This document shows, in pieces, positions 46,301 through 54,232 of a DNA stretch of 64,000 nt. Location of the stretch: assembly GCF_003285545.1 (NCBI RefSeq), contig NZ_QLNV01000003.1, positions 310,001 to 374,000 of the forward strand, written 5' to 3'. The translations under genes were made by a program, and so were the position numbers. The notes under the pieces were generated by a model that was not told where the DNA came from, did not search any database, and saw only the letters and a program-made list of their open reading frames with translations. How positions within the stretch are numbered: the first letter of the stretch is position 1; every line of letters begins with the position of its first letter. The stretch is from Sinomicrobium soli (GTDB lineage: Bacteria; Bacteroidota; Bacteroidia; Flavobacteriales; Flavobacteriaceae).

Positions 46301-46516
46301 GCCGTTCAGCCCGACCTGAACTTCCCGGAATACCAGAAAGGCAGGTTCCGGAATTACAGCACCCCGGTAACACTTACCATAACCCTGAAAGGGAGATGGA
46401 ATACCACCCCATCCGGTTCCGGTTTTATCCGGTCTGTAGTACACAACGGCAATGATACCGAAATAACCCTGGACTGTATAGACGGGCTCCCCAGGGAATT
46501 TAATGTGAACAGATGA
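43400..46516 (+). CDS. Polysaccharide lyase family 8 chondroitin-sulfate-ABC-type lyase
   Basis: 1038 residues from 43400; in-frame ATGs at 43436 and 43439 begin the signal peptide directly and may be the true start. The N-terminal ~200 residues form a carbohydrate-binding-like beta sandwich (Lyase_N), followed by an alpha/alpha toroid and a C-terminal beta part. In W-H-H-N-G-H-Y-P-A-Y, His 482 and Tyr 489 have the same seven-residue spacing as catalytic His 501 and Tyr 508 of Proteus chondroitinase ABC I. An Arg in A-G-R-H-P-L-E-N-N and a Glu in the later N-R-Y-G-R-Y segment complete the set. It cleaves glycosaminoglycan by beta-elimination to unsaturated disaccharides, feeding the GH88. Confidence 0.94.
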   Translation: MVKPLSQPNIYSMMTYLFSHIPGPLLAAVLFSLYPCKNFSQEHYSPAVESFEAGNVLEFYDTSGNSRISVSETHRRFGTSSLRWEWTGESTVGTAHFRVLSHDESPLAYGHHFPASPTLAMSVYNETPQDGSITVSFEKKGAKEVWFSIPLSFKGWRRIWVPFYEMQGNTPEKGAPVAYDYFRVSSASEKGKLFFDDIIFSQYQDDRHQYPDMIVPFIKADQDLARDHWLPLISNYRRIQEMEAPPVSLATRMDLKKFEERIDQDLAIDQKYKVYIKTLREMFGALGITGNGTTVLGPPLTFKEEQEYYDETQQGARVHNDVKELGRVLKKLAGFHDRANPAEQQEIEAMFLAGTRYYLDQGWQAGANGGTRHHIGYNVKELAEAFFIMRRFLYEHQLLNEVGASLHWLFNLGMILDDESNFHVNIDYLNTQSYYHLMLIFLFEAQEKQAALLSAYSRYISITLAQQKEEWGFKADGTSWHHNGHYPAYGIGAFKTVPKVISTLARTRFRIDTRGHENFKKAFLTSRIYSQLYNWGFGNAGRHPLENNGIASLKEEFLLMAYAGNPEGNSKIDRDVAAAYLRLWGKDDVLNSSVFSGVNGIQKEDLSGYYTLPYAATAIHRRNDWAALIKGYSKYVWASEIYVDENRYGRYPANGTVELLNRQGEEGSGFRQEGWDWNRYPGATVVYLPLKELEAKMPLIMFRSDETFAGATSLEGNGIFGMILNEGKGSNADGPETKVGYPGRLKARKSVFSFGEKLICIGTDISSMDTENPVQTNIFQSYLTDTGTPLYSSAGAIKKFPYSTTLTPRQEDPSWLVDPYGNGYYILSGTPVQVKKEKQHSYHNKYSVNTGKMNPKGKGAKETEGNYASAWIDHGKAPGHASYQYIIYPFLKEEDRKHFERKIKQDDSYMIMRADSTAHIARDNTTHTTGYVVFEANRDLQNGMLKHTSAPALVMIGQKQDNILTISAVQPDLNFPEYQKGRFRNYSTPVTLTITLKGRWNTTPSGSGFIRSVVHNGNDTEITLDCIDGLPREFNVNR

Positions 46517-46632
46517 AAATGTATGACAAAAATCACACGACGTACCGCTTTCCGGATCGGTAGCCGCAGGCAATTCCGGGCTGAACATACCTGAATAAGG
46601 TTGCCCGTTTTCAGGTTAACTCCAAATCGTGA

Positions 46633-47856
46633 CTAAAACAAGGTATATCCCAGGATGAATTCAATCTTCTGATAATCGCTGTTCCAGGACAGATAATCTC
46701 CGAGGACCTCCCTGGCGGTCTGAAACCGTATTTCCACACTGTACCTGTCGCGGAACTTATATCCCAGGCCAAGGGCCAGATTCTGACGGCCTTCGACTTC
46801 GAGAGTGTTGTAAACGGAATCGTCGGCCCTTTTAAATTCCAGGGATCCATCCATTTTAATATCCGTGATATAAAAGGCATTTACAAATAGCCTGGACTGA
46901 TCGTTGAGAAAAAAATAATGCCGGATCCCGAGCGGGATCTCCAGGGAAGTATACTCCATTTCGGCCCGTAATATCCCCCCTGATACATTGCTGGTTTCCT
47001 GGGTCTTGTCTGCCTTATACTCCTGGTAAGTGGGTTCCAGCACCAAAGCCCATTTGTTTTTGTTGAACGGCAGGACAAATTCTGCCTCCAGTCCCAGCGC
47101 AAAACCGGTCCGGCTGCCGAAATCCATCTTTCCGTTTGACAATGCCCCGTTGTCCATACGCAATGAACCACTGAAAATACGGGGCCTTACAGACAAGTTG
47201 AAATCCACTCCCTTCCGGTGCTTGTCGTAATTCACAAAACCGGCGTCCATACAGGTATTATACCGGGTAAAGAGAGGGATCAGTTCCGGTTTCTTATACC
47301 TCAGGGTATTGATACGCTCCATTTTTATGGTATTACACTTCAGCCCGTTCCACAACTGCCTGCGGAATTCGTAATTTGTTCCAATATTTCCCCCGGGGGC
47401 ACGATACTTTTTATAAACCAGGGGAACCATCTCTCCGCCATCCATACGGTAATAATACCTGATCATATTTCCATCCGCATACCGGTACAAAGATGCTTTT
47501 CCTTCTACCAGTACCTTCAGAAAAAGCTGTTCTTCCCCGAAAACGGGTTCCCTGCTTTCGGAAAGGGCATCCAGTTTATCGGCAGACCGGTCTATTTTTA
47601 CGGTACTTCTCACGTATTTGTACGTACTGCCAATACCGAATTCCTTCACCTGTTCCATACCGGCATGAACGACTTCCCCGTTCTGGCTCCTCCTGTACAT
47701 AAAGCCGGAAGGCGTATTGCGCCAGTCCATATTTTTTATATAACATTCATTTTTTTTACCCGTGTTATCGATAAAATAACCTTCTTCGAACCTGATCTGG
47801 GAATAACAGGAAAAGGACAGTATCGCAAAAAGGAGGAATAGTAACTGTTCTTTCAC
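46633..47856 (-). CDS. Secreted outer-membrane beta-barrel protein of unknown function
   Basis: 407 residues with signal peptide ending F-S-C-Y-S-Q. The N-terminal half begins I-R-F-E-E-G-Y-F-I-D-N-T-G-K-K and reads as a soluble beta domain with many charged residues. The C-terminal ~190 residues have barrel-like strands (F-A-L-G-L-E-A-E-F-V-L-P-F, W-A-L-V-L-E-P-T-Y-Q-E-Y, L-E-I-P-L-G-I-R-H-Y-F-F) ending F-I-L-G-Y-T-L-F, a typical terminal strand. It converges on the lyase gene and seems unrelated to the glycosaminoglycan locus. No family function known to me. Confidence 0.8.
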   Translation of the reverse strand: MKEQLLFLLFAILSFSCYSQIRFEEGYFIDNTGKKNECYIKNMDWRNTPSGFMYRRSQNGEVVHAGMEQVKEFGIGSTYKYVRSTVKIDRSADKLDALSESREPVFGEEQLFLKVLVEGKASLYRYADGNMIRYYYRMDGGEMVPLVYKKYRAPGGNIGTNYEFRRQLWNGLKCNTIKMERINTLRYKKPELIPLFTRYNTCMDAGFVNYDKHRKGVDFNLSVRPRIFSGSLRMDNGALSNGKMDFGSRTGFALGLEAEFVLPFNKNKWALVLEPTYQEYKADKTQETSNVSGGILRAEMEYTSLEIPLGIRHYFFLNDQSRLFVNAFYITDIKMDGSLEFKRADDSVYNTLEVEGRQNLALGLGYKFRDRYSVEIRFQTAREVLGDYLSWNSDYQKIEFILGYTLF

Positions 47857-47940
47857 AGTGCGTTTTTTTGGTTAGTAATACAACGGTGCTCCCGGCGTAC
47901 TGAAAACAAACACCGGCAGGAACTTTTCGTTTAAAAATAT

Positions 47941-47967
47941 CCCTATAAAAAACGGGACTATGTCCCG
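47941..47967 (-). terminator. Terminator-like hairpin upstream of a minus-strand gene
   Basis: On the minus strand ACGGGACATAGTCCCGT is followed by TTTTTATAGGG. It sits about 90 bases before the start at 47856 with no supported gene in front, so it would be a leader attenuator or end a short transcript. Bases 47968-48300 carry no gene I can support and are AT-rich. Confidence 0.5.
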
Positions 47968-48324
47968 TATGTTCTCAAACAGAAAAAAAAGACCACAGCT
48001 TGTTCTCTTTTGGCAGGTTTTCAGGGACACTCCAAATATATCGATATTTTTTAATTATCCCTCCCGGAAATTCCCGATGCCTCAAAATGAAGGAGTTTTT
48101 CAAAAAATAGTATGATTTTGTATTGATGCTATGGCTTTGACGGCAAAACAAGGATAAAATATAAAAAATAACGATGTTTTTTATGAATCTACCGGGAAAA
48201 TACAGTTTAAAATCACTCAAAAACATTTACTTCTCCTATAAGCCGCATGACCAGGCAATAAACCCGAATGCACCACAATCACAAAGCCGGTAAACCTTTC
48301 TTTCACAATTCCCTCACAACCATT

Positions 48325-48332
48325 TATTTTTG
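48325..48332 (+). promoter_or_regulatory. Possible promoter -7 element of the ECF sigma gene
   Basis: TATTTTTG matches TAnnTTTG; no TTG stands at the ideal upstream position. A start near 48340 leaves ~60 bases before the ATG at 48398 and excludes the in-frame ATG at 48341 as the usual start. Confidence 0.4.
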
Positions 48333-48397
48333 TTATATTTATGTTATCTTTTTGGCAAAAAGGCCTATTCCTTTCACCCCGGGGAAATACAAAGAAT

Positions 48398-49012
48398 ATG
48401 GAAGATAAGGAGATATACGGGAAATTTCCGCCCTCGGTGCTCTGGCAGCTAAAAAAGGGCGACGAACGTGCGTTCGACAGGCTGTATCACGCCTATAAGG
48501 GGCAATTGTACGGGAACCTTCTCAAAATCGTAAAATCGGAAGAAACTGCCCAAGAATTGTTGCAGAAAGTCTTTATACGGGTCTGGCAAAAACGCTGTGA
48601 TATAGACCCCGAAAACAATGTGGAAGCCTACCTCTTCCGTATTGCCGGTAATATGGCCATAGATTTTTTCCGGAAAGCAGCATACGACCGCAAACTCGAG
48701 GCCGAACTCATCGCCACCTCCACGACCAATTACACCCATATAGAAGAAGGCCTCTTCCATCGCGAAACTACCGAATCCCTGTCTTACGCCATAGAAACCC
48801 TGCCCCCGAAACGCCGACGGATATTCGAACTGGTAAAACTGGAAGGGAAAAGCTATGAAGAAGTGAGCCGTATACTAAACATCTCCACCTCCACGGTCAA
48901 CGACCATATTGTAAAAGCAACCCGCACCGTAAAGGAATATCTTATTCTTAAAGGAGATCTGGCAGGCATGATCCTTGTCTTACTGTTTATAGAAGGATTA
49001 CCCCGGCTATGA
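48398..49012 (+). CDS. ECF-type RNA polymerase sigma factor (Bacteroidota FecI/SigZ-like)
   Basis: 204 residues from the ATG at 48398. Region 2 (G-D-E-R-A-F-D-R-L-Y, then E-L-L-Q-K-V-F-I-R-V-W-Q-K-R) and region 4 (L-P-P-K-R-R-R-I-F-E-L-V-K-L-E-G-K-S-Y-E-E, I-S-T-S-T-V-N-D-H-I-V-K-A) are complete. The C-terminus is hydrophobic (M-I-L-V-L-L-F-I-E-G-L). Such sigma factors are normally followed by a FecR anti-sigma and a SusC with an STN domain. Here those two genes are found ~10 kb away on the opposite strand (59378-60457 and 55691-59110), at the head of the operon whose last gene converges on this one. It is the best local partner for that FecR. Confidence 0.93.
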   Translation: MEDKEIYGKFPPSVLWQLKKGDERAFDRLYHAYKGQLYGNLLKIVKSEETAQELLQKVFIRVWQKRCDIDPENNVEAYLFRIAGNMAIDFFRKAAYDRKLEAELIATSTTNYTHIEEGLFHRETTESLSYAIETLPPKRRRIFELVKLEGKSYEEVSRILNISTSTVNDHIVKATRTVKEYLILKGDLAGMILVLLFIEGLPRL

Positions 49013-49039
49013 ACAGGAGGGTGTACCGTAATGCCGGCC

Positions 49040-50437
49040 TTAATCCGCTACCCGCTCAAACCATACATTCCTTGCCCGCGGCACACTGATATAAAACCCG
49101 GTCAGTTTCCCGTCTTTGTCACGCTCAAACCTCACCTTCTGAGTTTTACCCCGCGAAAATGTATCCGTACCCGACGGTGTCAGTTTCCTCTTTTGGTGAG
49201 ACTGTGCAGTCATAATCAACGTAGTATCGCCGGCCAGCGTTGCCACCCACTTCCCTCCGCAGGCGGCACTGGCATACCGGCCGGTAAATTCTGCCAGCTC
49301 ATCCCTGCCAATACGATAGGGCGTACGCCCGTCCGCTTCCCGGTCGGCAGCATCCGGCGGCGGTGTGCCGAGAAATAGCGACGCTATCCGGTTTCCCGTT
49401 CCGGTGGTGGATAAACTGCCGTCATTGGAAAGGTACACAATAGATAATTCCTGCCCGGGAAAATAAGCCATCCACGCACGGTACCCCGCCGTGGCCCCAC
49501 TGTGGTTTACCGAACGGTACCCGTTGTATTCATTGACAAATACACCCCCCGCATAAGCAATGGTGTCTCCGTTGTTCAGCACCCCGCGTTCGGTCCGCAG
49601 CCGGAGCAGGGCTGCACCGCCCAGCGGACTGTTTTTCCAGCTGGTATTCCATCTATCCAGGTCGGCAGTGGTGGTCAGCAATGCAGCATGCCCATACGTA
49701 TTTTCAAAAGGCATAATGGTCTCATACCCGTCATCACCCTTGTTATAAGCTGTGGCCCGGTGAGGTACTATTTTCCGGAAATCGGTACGCCACGACGTGG
49801 CTTCCATTCCCAGGGGATTAAAAATACGTTCCTGTGTAAAATCAGCCAGCGTTTGTCCTGACACCCGTTCCACGATCTGTGTTAGCAGCGTGTAGTTTGA
49901 GTTACTATACAGGTATTCCGCACCGGGGGTATAATTGAGGGTAGGTTGCCTGACGATATACTCCAGTGCCAGGGCATTGGTATACTCCCGCGTACCCCTG
50001 GGCCAGCCGCCAAGCCCGGCCAATACCCCCCAATCCTTAAGCCCGCTGGTGTGGTTGAGCAGGTGCCTCACGGTAATGGTCTTTCCATAATCCGGCAATT
50101 CGGGAATATACTGCCGGACATCATCGTCCAGCCCTACTTTCCCTTCCTGTACGAGCAGGAGTACAGCTGTGGCTGTAAATTGCTTGGAAACCGAACCCGC
50201 CTCAAAGCGCGTACTATCGGTTACGGGCACACCCAGTTCCATATTGGCCAACCCCTTATGTTTGTGATAAATGACCTCGCCGTGACGGCTCACGGTCACC
50301 GAAATGCCGGGTGTTTGCTGATCGACCGAAACAAACAATTCATCCATCTTACTGAGGGTATCCCGCAGTGTCTGCGCTGCGGAAAGCAGTGGAGCCCACC
50401 ACAATAATCCAAGCAACAGGGTATATTTCATTTTCAT
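49040..50437 (-). CDS. Secreted serine hydrolase of the class C beta-lactamase / DD-peptidase family
   Basis: 465 residues with signal peptide ending L-L-S-A-A-Q. The catalytic S-V-S-K (Ser 82, Lys 85) and Y-S-N (Tyr 177) motifs are present, and the H-S-G-A-T-A-G segment stands in the place of the third (K/H-x-G) motif. A ~90-residue C-terminal domain follows. Members hydrolyse D-amino-acid peptides, peptidoglycan stem peptides or esters. The ATG overlaps the epimerase stop by four bases, so both are translated together. Context favours a D-amino-acid peptidase over antibiotic resistance. Confidence 0.9.
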   Translation of the reverse strand: MKMKYTLLLGLLWWAPLLSAAQTLRDTLSKMDELFVSVDQQTPGISVTVSRHGEVIYHKHKGLANMELGVPVTDSTRFEAGSVSKQFTATAVLLLVQEGKVGLDDDVRQYIPELPDYGKTITVRHLLNHTSGLKDWGVLAGLGGWPRGTREYTNALALEYIVRQPTLNYTPGAEYLYSNSNYTLLTQIVERVSGQTLADFTQERIFNPLGMEATSWRTDFRKIVPHRATAYNKGDDGYETIMPFENTYGHAALLTTTADLDRWNTSWKNSPLGGAALLRLRTERGVLNNGDTIAYAGGVFVNEYNGYRSVNHSGATAGYRAWMAYFPGQELSIVYLSNDGSLSTTGTGNRIASLFLGTPPPDAADREADGRTPYRIGRDELAEFTGRYASAACGGKWVATLAGDTTLIMTAQSHQKRKLTPSGTDTFSRGKTQKVRFERDKDGKLTGFYISVPRARNVWFERVAD

Positions 50438-51468
50438 AATAAAAACAGATTGTTATTCTCTTTTGTTAAACCGATACCCGGCGTACCGGGCAGTACAAGC
50501 CGGCCGTCCGAAAGTGTTACCCCGGTATACGGGTTATTCGCCGTATCCAGGTGACCATCCAGATCCACCCAATCAGCCAGCGCTCCGAGTTGTGCAGCAG
50601 CCGAAATTGCACAGGACGTTTCTGTCATACACCCCAGCATCACTCTCATTCCCAATGCTTTTGCCGATACAGCCAGCTTAAACCCCTCCCGGAGCCCGGT
50701 ACACTTCATCAGCTTGATATTGATGCCGTGATAGGTAGAAGAAGCCGTTCTGATATCCGTCAGCCGTTGTACGGCTTCATCGCCAACGGTGGGCAGCGGA
50801 CTCCGTTCGGTAAGCCAGGTGTTACCGGCCACATCATCCCTCGGCATGGGTTGTTCAATAAATACGGCACCTTGTTCTTTGAGCCAGTATACCAGGTCCA
50901 GTGCTTCTTCTTTGTTTTTCCATCCCTGGTTGGCATCCACAAAAAAAGGCTGCTGCGTCACAGACCGGATGGCTGTGATCATGGCCCGGTCATTATCCGT
51001 ACCCAATTTGATCTTCAAATAACGAAACCCACTGAGTTCACCGGCCCTTTCGGCCATCCTTTCGGGCGTATCCAGACCAATGGTCATGGACGTGCAGGGC
51101 CGTACGGCAGGCAAACCGAAATAACGGTGTACCGGCAGGCGGAGCAGCTTGCCCACCAGATCATGCAGGGCAATATCCACTGCAGTTTTTGCGGCTGCAT
51201 TGCCCGGAGCAATGGCATCCACATATTGCAAGATGCTTTCGGTATCAAAAGGGTCTGTAAAACCGGAGAGGTCTACCGCGCTGAGGAATTTTGTTGCAGA
51301 CTCCACAGATTCCCCATACAAAGGGGGCATCGAGGCCTCGCCATAGCCATGAACACCGTCAAGAGAAAGCCGGGTGAGCATTAGCGGAGCACGGTCGCGG
51401 GAGCCCCGGGAAATCCGGAATACACGGTTCAACCGCAGGTCATAAGGCTGAAATGAAAGTTTGAGCAT
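50434..51468 (-). CDS. Dipeptide epimerase (enolase superfamily, L-Ala-D/L-Glu-epimerase-like)
   Basis: 344 residues, no signal peptide, hence cytoplasmic. The barrel carries the catalytic Lys pair K-I-K (Lys 154) and Lys 252 in N-I-K-L, with metal ligands Asp 178 (D-A-N-Q-G-W), Glu 205 (I-E-Q-P) and Asp 230 (G-D-E-A). The D-x-D at 302-304 (D-L-D-G) at the end of the eighth strand, which holds the dipeptide ammonium group, is the hallmark of dipeptide epimerases. It inverts the C-terminal-side residue of a dipeptide, for example L-Ala-D-Glu to L-Ala-L-Glu in murein recycling; related Bacteroidota enzymes act on other dipeptides. Exact specificity is not readable. It lies between two serine hydrolase genes. 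Confidence 0.93.
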   Translation of the reverse strand: MLKLSFQPYDLRLNRVFRISRGSRDRAPLMLTRLSLDGVHGYGEASMPPLYGESVESATKFLSAVDLSGFTDPFDTESILQYVDAIAPGNAAAKTAVDIALHDLVGKLLRLPVHRYFGLPAVRPCTSMTIGLDTPERMAERAGELSGFRYLKIKLGTDNDRAMITAIRSVTQQPFFVDANQGWKNKEEALDLVYWLKEQGAVFIEQPMPRDDVAGNTWLTERSPLPTVGDEAVQRLTDIRTASSTYHGINIKLMKCTGLREGFKLAVSAKALGMRVMLGCMTETSCAISAAAQLGALADWVDLDGHLDTANNPYTGVTLSDGRLVLPGTPGIGLTKENNNLFLL

Positions 51469-51479
51469 AACGTATATGT

Positions 51480-52622
51480 TTAAAATAAATCTTCATCAGG
51501 CCATTCTACCGGTGCCGCTACAATATCTTCCAGCAACCCTTCCAGGTCAGTCGCATCTCCATTGACCATAATCGCAGCACATATTCCCGATCCCGTGCGC
51601 ATCCAGTGACTTCTGCTCCCCGGAAACGAGCCTCCGTGATACCACGTGCTTCCGTTTACAAAGAAACCAAGGGCATAGCGCTGATAACCGAACGGCGGTG
51701 TCGTCATGGTCTGGACGGTTGTACTTTCCAGTATATCCGGCACAGTGGAAATACCATCCACATGAACCAACAACCGCACCAGGTCCGATGCCGTGGCAAT
51801 CCAGCCACCGTTGGCGTCGCGCCTTTCGAAATTGTAGTTGTAGGCATTGCTGCTGTGATACCGGGATTCGTCCGGTTTCTGGTCTCCCAGGGTATTTCCC
51901 CCGATCTCCATCGTAGTGATACCGATCGGTTCCAGAATTTCTTCCCGTACATACTGCTCGTAGCTCTTCTGCGTAAGCTTTTCGATAACGCGCCCCAATA
52001 TCATAAACCCGACATTGGAATACGCATAGCTGGTACCCGGCGGATTGCTCAGGGGGACATTGTCTATGATGTAAGAAATCAATTCCTGAGCGTTGAGCTG
52101 GTTCTGCTGCATGGTCGGGTCGCTATTGTTATTGGACCATCCGCCCACATGATGCGACAGGCAGTGCTTTACGGTAAGGGCAGCAACATGCTGCGGGTAC
52201 GGTGGTGTACCAAAATCATTCCCCAGGATACCGCCATCGCCAAAAATCCTGTCGTCCAGGTCAAGCTTCCCTTCTTCCAGCAACTTCATGATCGCTATGG
52301 ATGTGATACTTTTCGAAACACTGGATATCCGCGACCGGGTATCCACGGTCATCAGGTCGCCACTTTCGCTATCGGCAAAACCGTAGGCCCCGGCAAATAC
52401 CAGTTTACCATCACGGGTAATGGCCAGCGTAGCCCCGGGAACAGCGTTTTTACTCATATACCGGTAGACCATATCATCTATCTGTTCAAGTCCGCCCTCT
52501 TCAGACGGCGGGGGTTTGACAAGGCCTTCTTTAGAACAGGCACCGAAGCCAACAATAAGGACAAAGGCCATCAACATGGTGCCCATCCTGCTTTTCAATC
52601 TATTCGTACTAAACATAAACAT
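51480..52622 (-). CDS. Lipoprotein serine hydrolase of the beta-lactamase / DD-peptidase family
   Basis: 380 residues. Lipobox F-G-A-C (Cys 29 from the first ATG; later ATGs at residues 3 and 13 are possible starts). The motifs S-V-S-K (Ser 101, Lys 104) and Y-S-N (Tyr 201) are in place, with W-Y-H-G-G-S-F-P-G near the C-terminus as the third motif. It is a membrane- or surface-anchored relative of the hydrolase at 49040, with which it shares the fold but little else by eye. It would trim peptides with D-residues before or after import by the SusCD pair of this operon. Confidence 0.9.
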   Translation of the reverse strand: MFMFSTNRLKSRMGTMLMAFVLIVGFGACSKEGLVKPPPSEEGGLEQIDDMVYRYMSKNAVPGATLAITRDGKLVFAGAYGFADSESGDLMTVDTRSRISSVSKSITSIAIMKLLEEGKLDLDDRIFGDGGILGNDFGTPPYPQHVAALTVKHCLSHHVGGWSNNNSDPTMQQNQLNAQELISYIIDNVPLSNPPGTSYAYSNVGFMILGRVIEKLTQKSYEQYVREEILEPIGITTMEIGGNTLGDQKPDESRYHSSNAYNYNFERRDANGGWIATASDLVRLLVHVDGISTVPDILESTTVQTMTTPPFGYQRYALGFFVNGSTWYHGGSFPGSRSHWMRTGSGICAAIMVNGDATDLEGLLEDIVAAPVEWPDEDLF

Positions 52623-52652
52623 CTATCTTTTCTGTTACTTTGATTTTATTAT

Positions 52653-54215
52653 CTATTCCGGCCAGAATTCGTTTATATTCAACGCATGATTGCCCAGTTC
52701 CCCTTCGAAATACACCGATGGGTCGACAGTACTGGTAAACCGTATGCGGTCTCCGGTACGGCTCATTGAAAACTGCGTCACCATCAGGAAATTGTCAATG
52801 ATTTCCGGCGCCCGGGTGGCATTGCCATTGCCGTTTTGATAAATAAACGCAAACGGTTGTACGCGCCCTTCGTAGTCCACCCGCCATTGGAAGCGGATTT
52901 GCCCCAAAAACCGACCGCCCGAAGACGAATAGTACTGGTTCACCACCTGTACATCCTGGAAATTGAAATCCGGATTGAAATAAAACAGCATTTTGTGCAA
53001 TTGCCGGCCGGCCAGACTCTCGATATACGCCTTGCCTTCCTGCCACCGTGCCTGGAATGCGGCCGACTGCTGAGGAGCATCAGGGTCGATATACAGGGTA
53101 GTAAAATAGCCTCCATCGCCATCCGAAAACAGTTCATGCATGGCCGGAGACGACGGAAATGGCCGTATAGAACCGTTTGCGCTCAACGTAGCCAGCGGAC
53201 CGATAAGGTATGAATCCGGATCATCTGTACGGAACAACCCACCAAGCTGCACTTCGGGCCGTGCGGGTGTGGCAATATCGGGATCTACCCAGTCTACTTT
53301 AAACGAATGTGCTTCCAGGTAATCGCCCAATATGGGATGGAAGTTCGCGCGTTGTGCGGTACCGTTTCCGTTGGCTTCCACAAATTCGAATGTCCCGACA
53401 CCTTCGGCATCCAGTTCCAAACGGTAGGTCCACTGCGCATACGGTGATGCGGTAAGGCTATTCCCTCCGCCGCCATAGTACTGTGCCGTTACCCGTACCA
53501 GGTCGTCCTCATCAAAATAAATATAGAGACTCTGCAACCGGCGTGAACCATCGGCATACGCCGCCAGATTGGCGGCAGATTCTTCGATACGCTGCCGGAT
53601 GTCAGCAGGCAGATCAGGGTTCAGCGGGTCGATATAGATGCTGTTGAAATAACTATCCGGCCCCAATTGCTCATACAACGGATACCCGTCACTGGGCGGC
53701 CCTGTCAGCGAAATGGAAATACCCAGCCGCTTATAGTTTTCGCTTACCTTAACCTGGTCGTTCCCTACCAGTTCCAAAACCACGGTAACCACACCAGATC
53801 CCGCAGGGAAATCCAATATGTCAATGCCAAGCCGTGCAGTACTGTTATTGGCTTCAAAAACAAAGCTGCCATTGTCGGGCAATGCGTAATGCATCCCTTC
53901 GACAGCCGTAGTTTCCTCCGGAACAACACGGTATTGAAGGGTCTGGTCGGCATCCAGCTGCTTCCCGATCAGGTTTACCTGGAATGTGTGTTCACCGCTA
54001 CCTTTTTCATAGGCCCCCAATATAGGATAGGTTTTATCCGGTGCATTACTCTCCCAGGTCGCCGTATCGAACTCGATCATGGCCTCGGTGAACAGGAAAT
54101 CGTCCGTATAGTCTTTGAAACAGGAGGACAGGATAGATAAGGTCAGCATCATGGCGATCATCGTCCCGATGCGTTTGATGGTTTGTATATATACTGAAAT
54201 CATTTGCTTTACCAT
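52653..54215 (-). CDS. Surface lipoprotein with internal duplication, SusE-position protein of the peptide locus
   Basis: 520 residues. Lipobox L-S-S-C follows a signal preceded by a short charged segment; several in-frame ATGs make the exact start uncertain. The N-terminal ~140 residues resemble a DUF4843-type beta domain (Q-Y-R-V-V-P-E-E-T-T-A-V-E-G). The rest contains two related ~170-residue units, each with F-x-x-x-Y-I-D-P, then an aromatic strand (L-Y-I-Y-F-D / M-L-F-Y-F-N) and V-x-x-Q-Y-Y-x-x-x-G-G, and ending with F-V-E-A-N-G-N-G-T / F-I-Y-Q-N-G-N-G-N. It sits 17 bases after SusD. Binding of peptide or glycan at the surface is inferred from position. Confidence 0.8.
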   Translation of the reverse strand: MVKQMISVYIQTIKRIGTMIAMMLTLSILSSCFKDYTDDFLFTEAMIEFDTATWESNAPDKTYPILGAYEKGSGEHTFQVNLIGKQLDADQTLQYRVVPEETTAVEGMHYALPDNGSFVFEANNSTARLGIDILDFPAGSGVVTVVLELVGNDQVKVSENYKRLGISISLTGPPSDGYPLYEQLGPDSYFNSIYIDPLNPDLPADIRQRIEESAANLAAYADGSRRLQSLYIYFDEDDLVRVTAQYYGGGGNSLTASPYAQWTYRLELDAEGVGTFEFVEANGNGTAQRANFHPILGDYLEAHSFKVDWVDPDIATPARPEVQLGGLFRTDDPDSYLIGPLATLSANGSIRPFPSSPAMHELFSDGDGGYFTTLYIDPDAPQQSAAFQARWQEGKAYIESLAGRQLHKMLFYFNPDFNFQDVQVVNQYYSSSGGRFLGQIRFQWRVDYEGRVQPFAFIYQNGNGNATRAPEIIDNFLMVTQFSMSRTGDRIRFTSTVDPSVYFEGELGNHALNINEFWPE

Positions 54216-54232
54216 TTATTGCGTCATGAAAC

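Noticed and set aside
47975-48226. Short minus-strand open frame ahead of the barrel gene
   Set aside because: AT-rich region, no recognisable domain; more likely non-coding leader or spacer.
51606-52643. Long plus-strand open frame (~345 codons) across the serine hydrolase lipoprotein gene
   Set aside because: Antisense to a gene with clear SxxK and YxN motifs; the translated frame has no domain or signal and reads as a shadow.
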